Below, in pieces: positions 5,407-5,569 of a stretch of 5,569 nt of DNA. Source of the DNA: Desulfocapsa sp. (GTDB lineage: Bacteria > Desulfobacterota > Desulfobulbia > Desulfobulbales > Desulfocapsaceae). The stretch lies in NCBI GenBank assembly GCA_020717935.1, contig DYDK01000123.1, positions 1-5,569 of the forward strand, read 5' to 3'. Position numbers and translations under genes: made by a program. Below the pieces are notes generated by a model. The model was given only the letters and a program-made list of their open reading frames with translations. It had not been told where the DNA came from and searched no databases. The number at the start of each line of letters is the position of its first letter. Position 1 is the first letter of the stretch.

Positions 5407-5569
5407 ATGTCAGGGAAAGCCATTAAATCAGAACAGGTCGTGGTATATATGCAGACACGAGAAGCAGGAAAGAGGCAGGTAACAGCGGCGGCAAAGGCTG
5501 GGATATCGGAGAGGTCAGGTCGTCGGATAGAAAAAGGAGAATTGCAACCGGGAGTCAAGCAGCAAAGGC
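5407..5569 (+). CDS. istA: IS21-family transposase IstA, N-terminal fragment
   Basis: The first 54 codons of a transposase are present, open to the window end. The pattern MSGKAIKSEQVVVYMQTRE, then VTAAAKAGISERSGRRIEKG, matches the start of many IstA proteins: a Q-V-x-x-Y-M segment, the AAAKAGIS helix-turn-helix, then an R-R-I-E segment. The DDE catalytic domain should follow outside the window. GAGGAGG (5394-5400) lies six bases before the ATG, a strong ribosome binding site. IstA cuts and joins the element ends with the help of the ATPase IstB. The family assignment rests on this short N-terminal stretch and on the terminal repeats. Confidence 0.85.
   Translation, partial: MSGKAIKSEQVVVYMQTREAGKRQVTAAAKAGISERSGRRIEKGELQPGVKQQR

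Larger units (their letters stand above)
5312..5569 (+). mobile_element. IS21-family insertion sequence, left end (runs off window)
   Basis: The element is recognised from three things together: a terminal TG at 5312, two near-identical 19-base repeats in tandem at the end, and an IstA-like transposase start on the plus strand. IS21-family ends begin with TG and carry repeated transposase-binding sequences. The order fits the family plan of left end, istA, then the ATPase helper istB, which would lie beyond the window. The right end and target-site duplication are not visible, so the exact left boundary is inferred. Confidence 0.8.

Overview
The window is a piece of bacterial chromosome with moderate GC content and tightly packed genes. 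The gene content suggests an anaerobic or facultative deltaproteobacterium-like organism (Desulfobacterota, perhaps near Desulfobulbales). That assignment is an inference from overall protein flavour and is not proven by any marker here. ParA, ParB and a perfect parS site suggest the left part lies near the replication origin.

Layout: (1) 1-132, minus strand: the first 44 codons of parB, cut by the window edge. (2) 132-916, minus strand: parA (Soj type), whose TAA stop shares a base with the parB ATG. The conserved body of parA has no usable start codon in its own frame. The only well-placed ATG (916) is one frame away and is joined to the body across an A7-G run that holds the heptamer A AAA AAG in the phase of -1 frameshift sites. 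(3) 917-1113: intergenic region with parA promoter candidates, an 8-bp inverted repeat followed by a T run on the minus strand, a nadB promoter candidate and a perfect parS 24 bases before nadB. (4) 1114-2736, plus strand: complete nadB (L-aspartate oxidase). (5) 2733-3518, minus strand: a TIM-barrel amidohydrolase converging on nadB, the two stop codons sharing one TTAA. (6) 3519-3646: divergent intergenic region with a strong minus-strand promoter. (7) 3647-4690, plus strand: an OleA-like thiolase-fold enzyme (FabH/KAS III relative) with OleA's catalytic Cys, His, Asn and Glu. (8) 4687-5292, plus strand: an AMMECR1-domain protein joined by an ATGA overlap. (9) 5294-5311: the first six codons of a third gene in this operon, apparently cut by an insertion sequence. 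(10) 5312-5569: left end of an IS21-family element, with tandem terminal repeats and the start of istA.

How the parts may work together: ParA, ParB and parS form a chromosome partition system, and the parS lies in the nadB leader, so ParB could affect NAD synthesis. The OleA-like gene and the AMMECR1 gene look like a translationally coupled operon whose third member was split by the IS21-type insertion. AMMECR1, Memo and a radical SAM enzyme are often encoded together, so the lost gene could be one of the other two, but six codons cannot settle this.

The most notable points are the parA start anomaly, parS inside the nadB leader, the OleA-like protein outside any visible ole cluster, and the IS-interrupted operon. 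I found no clearly new defence or mobile system.
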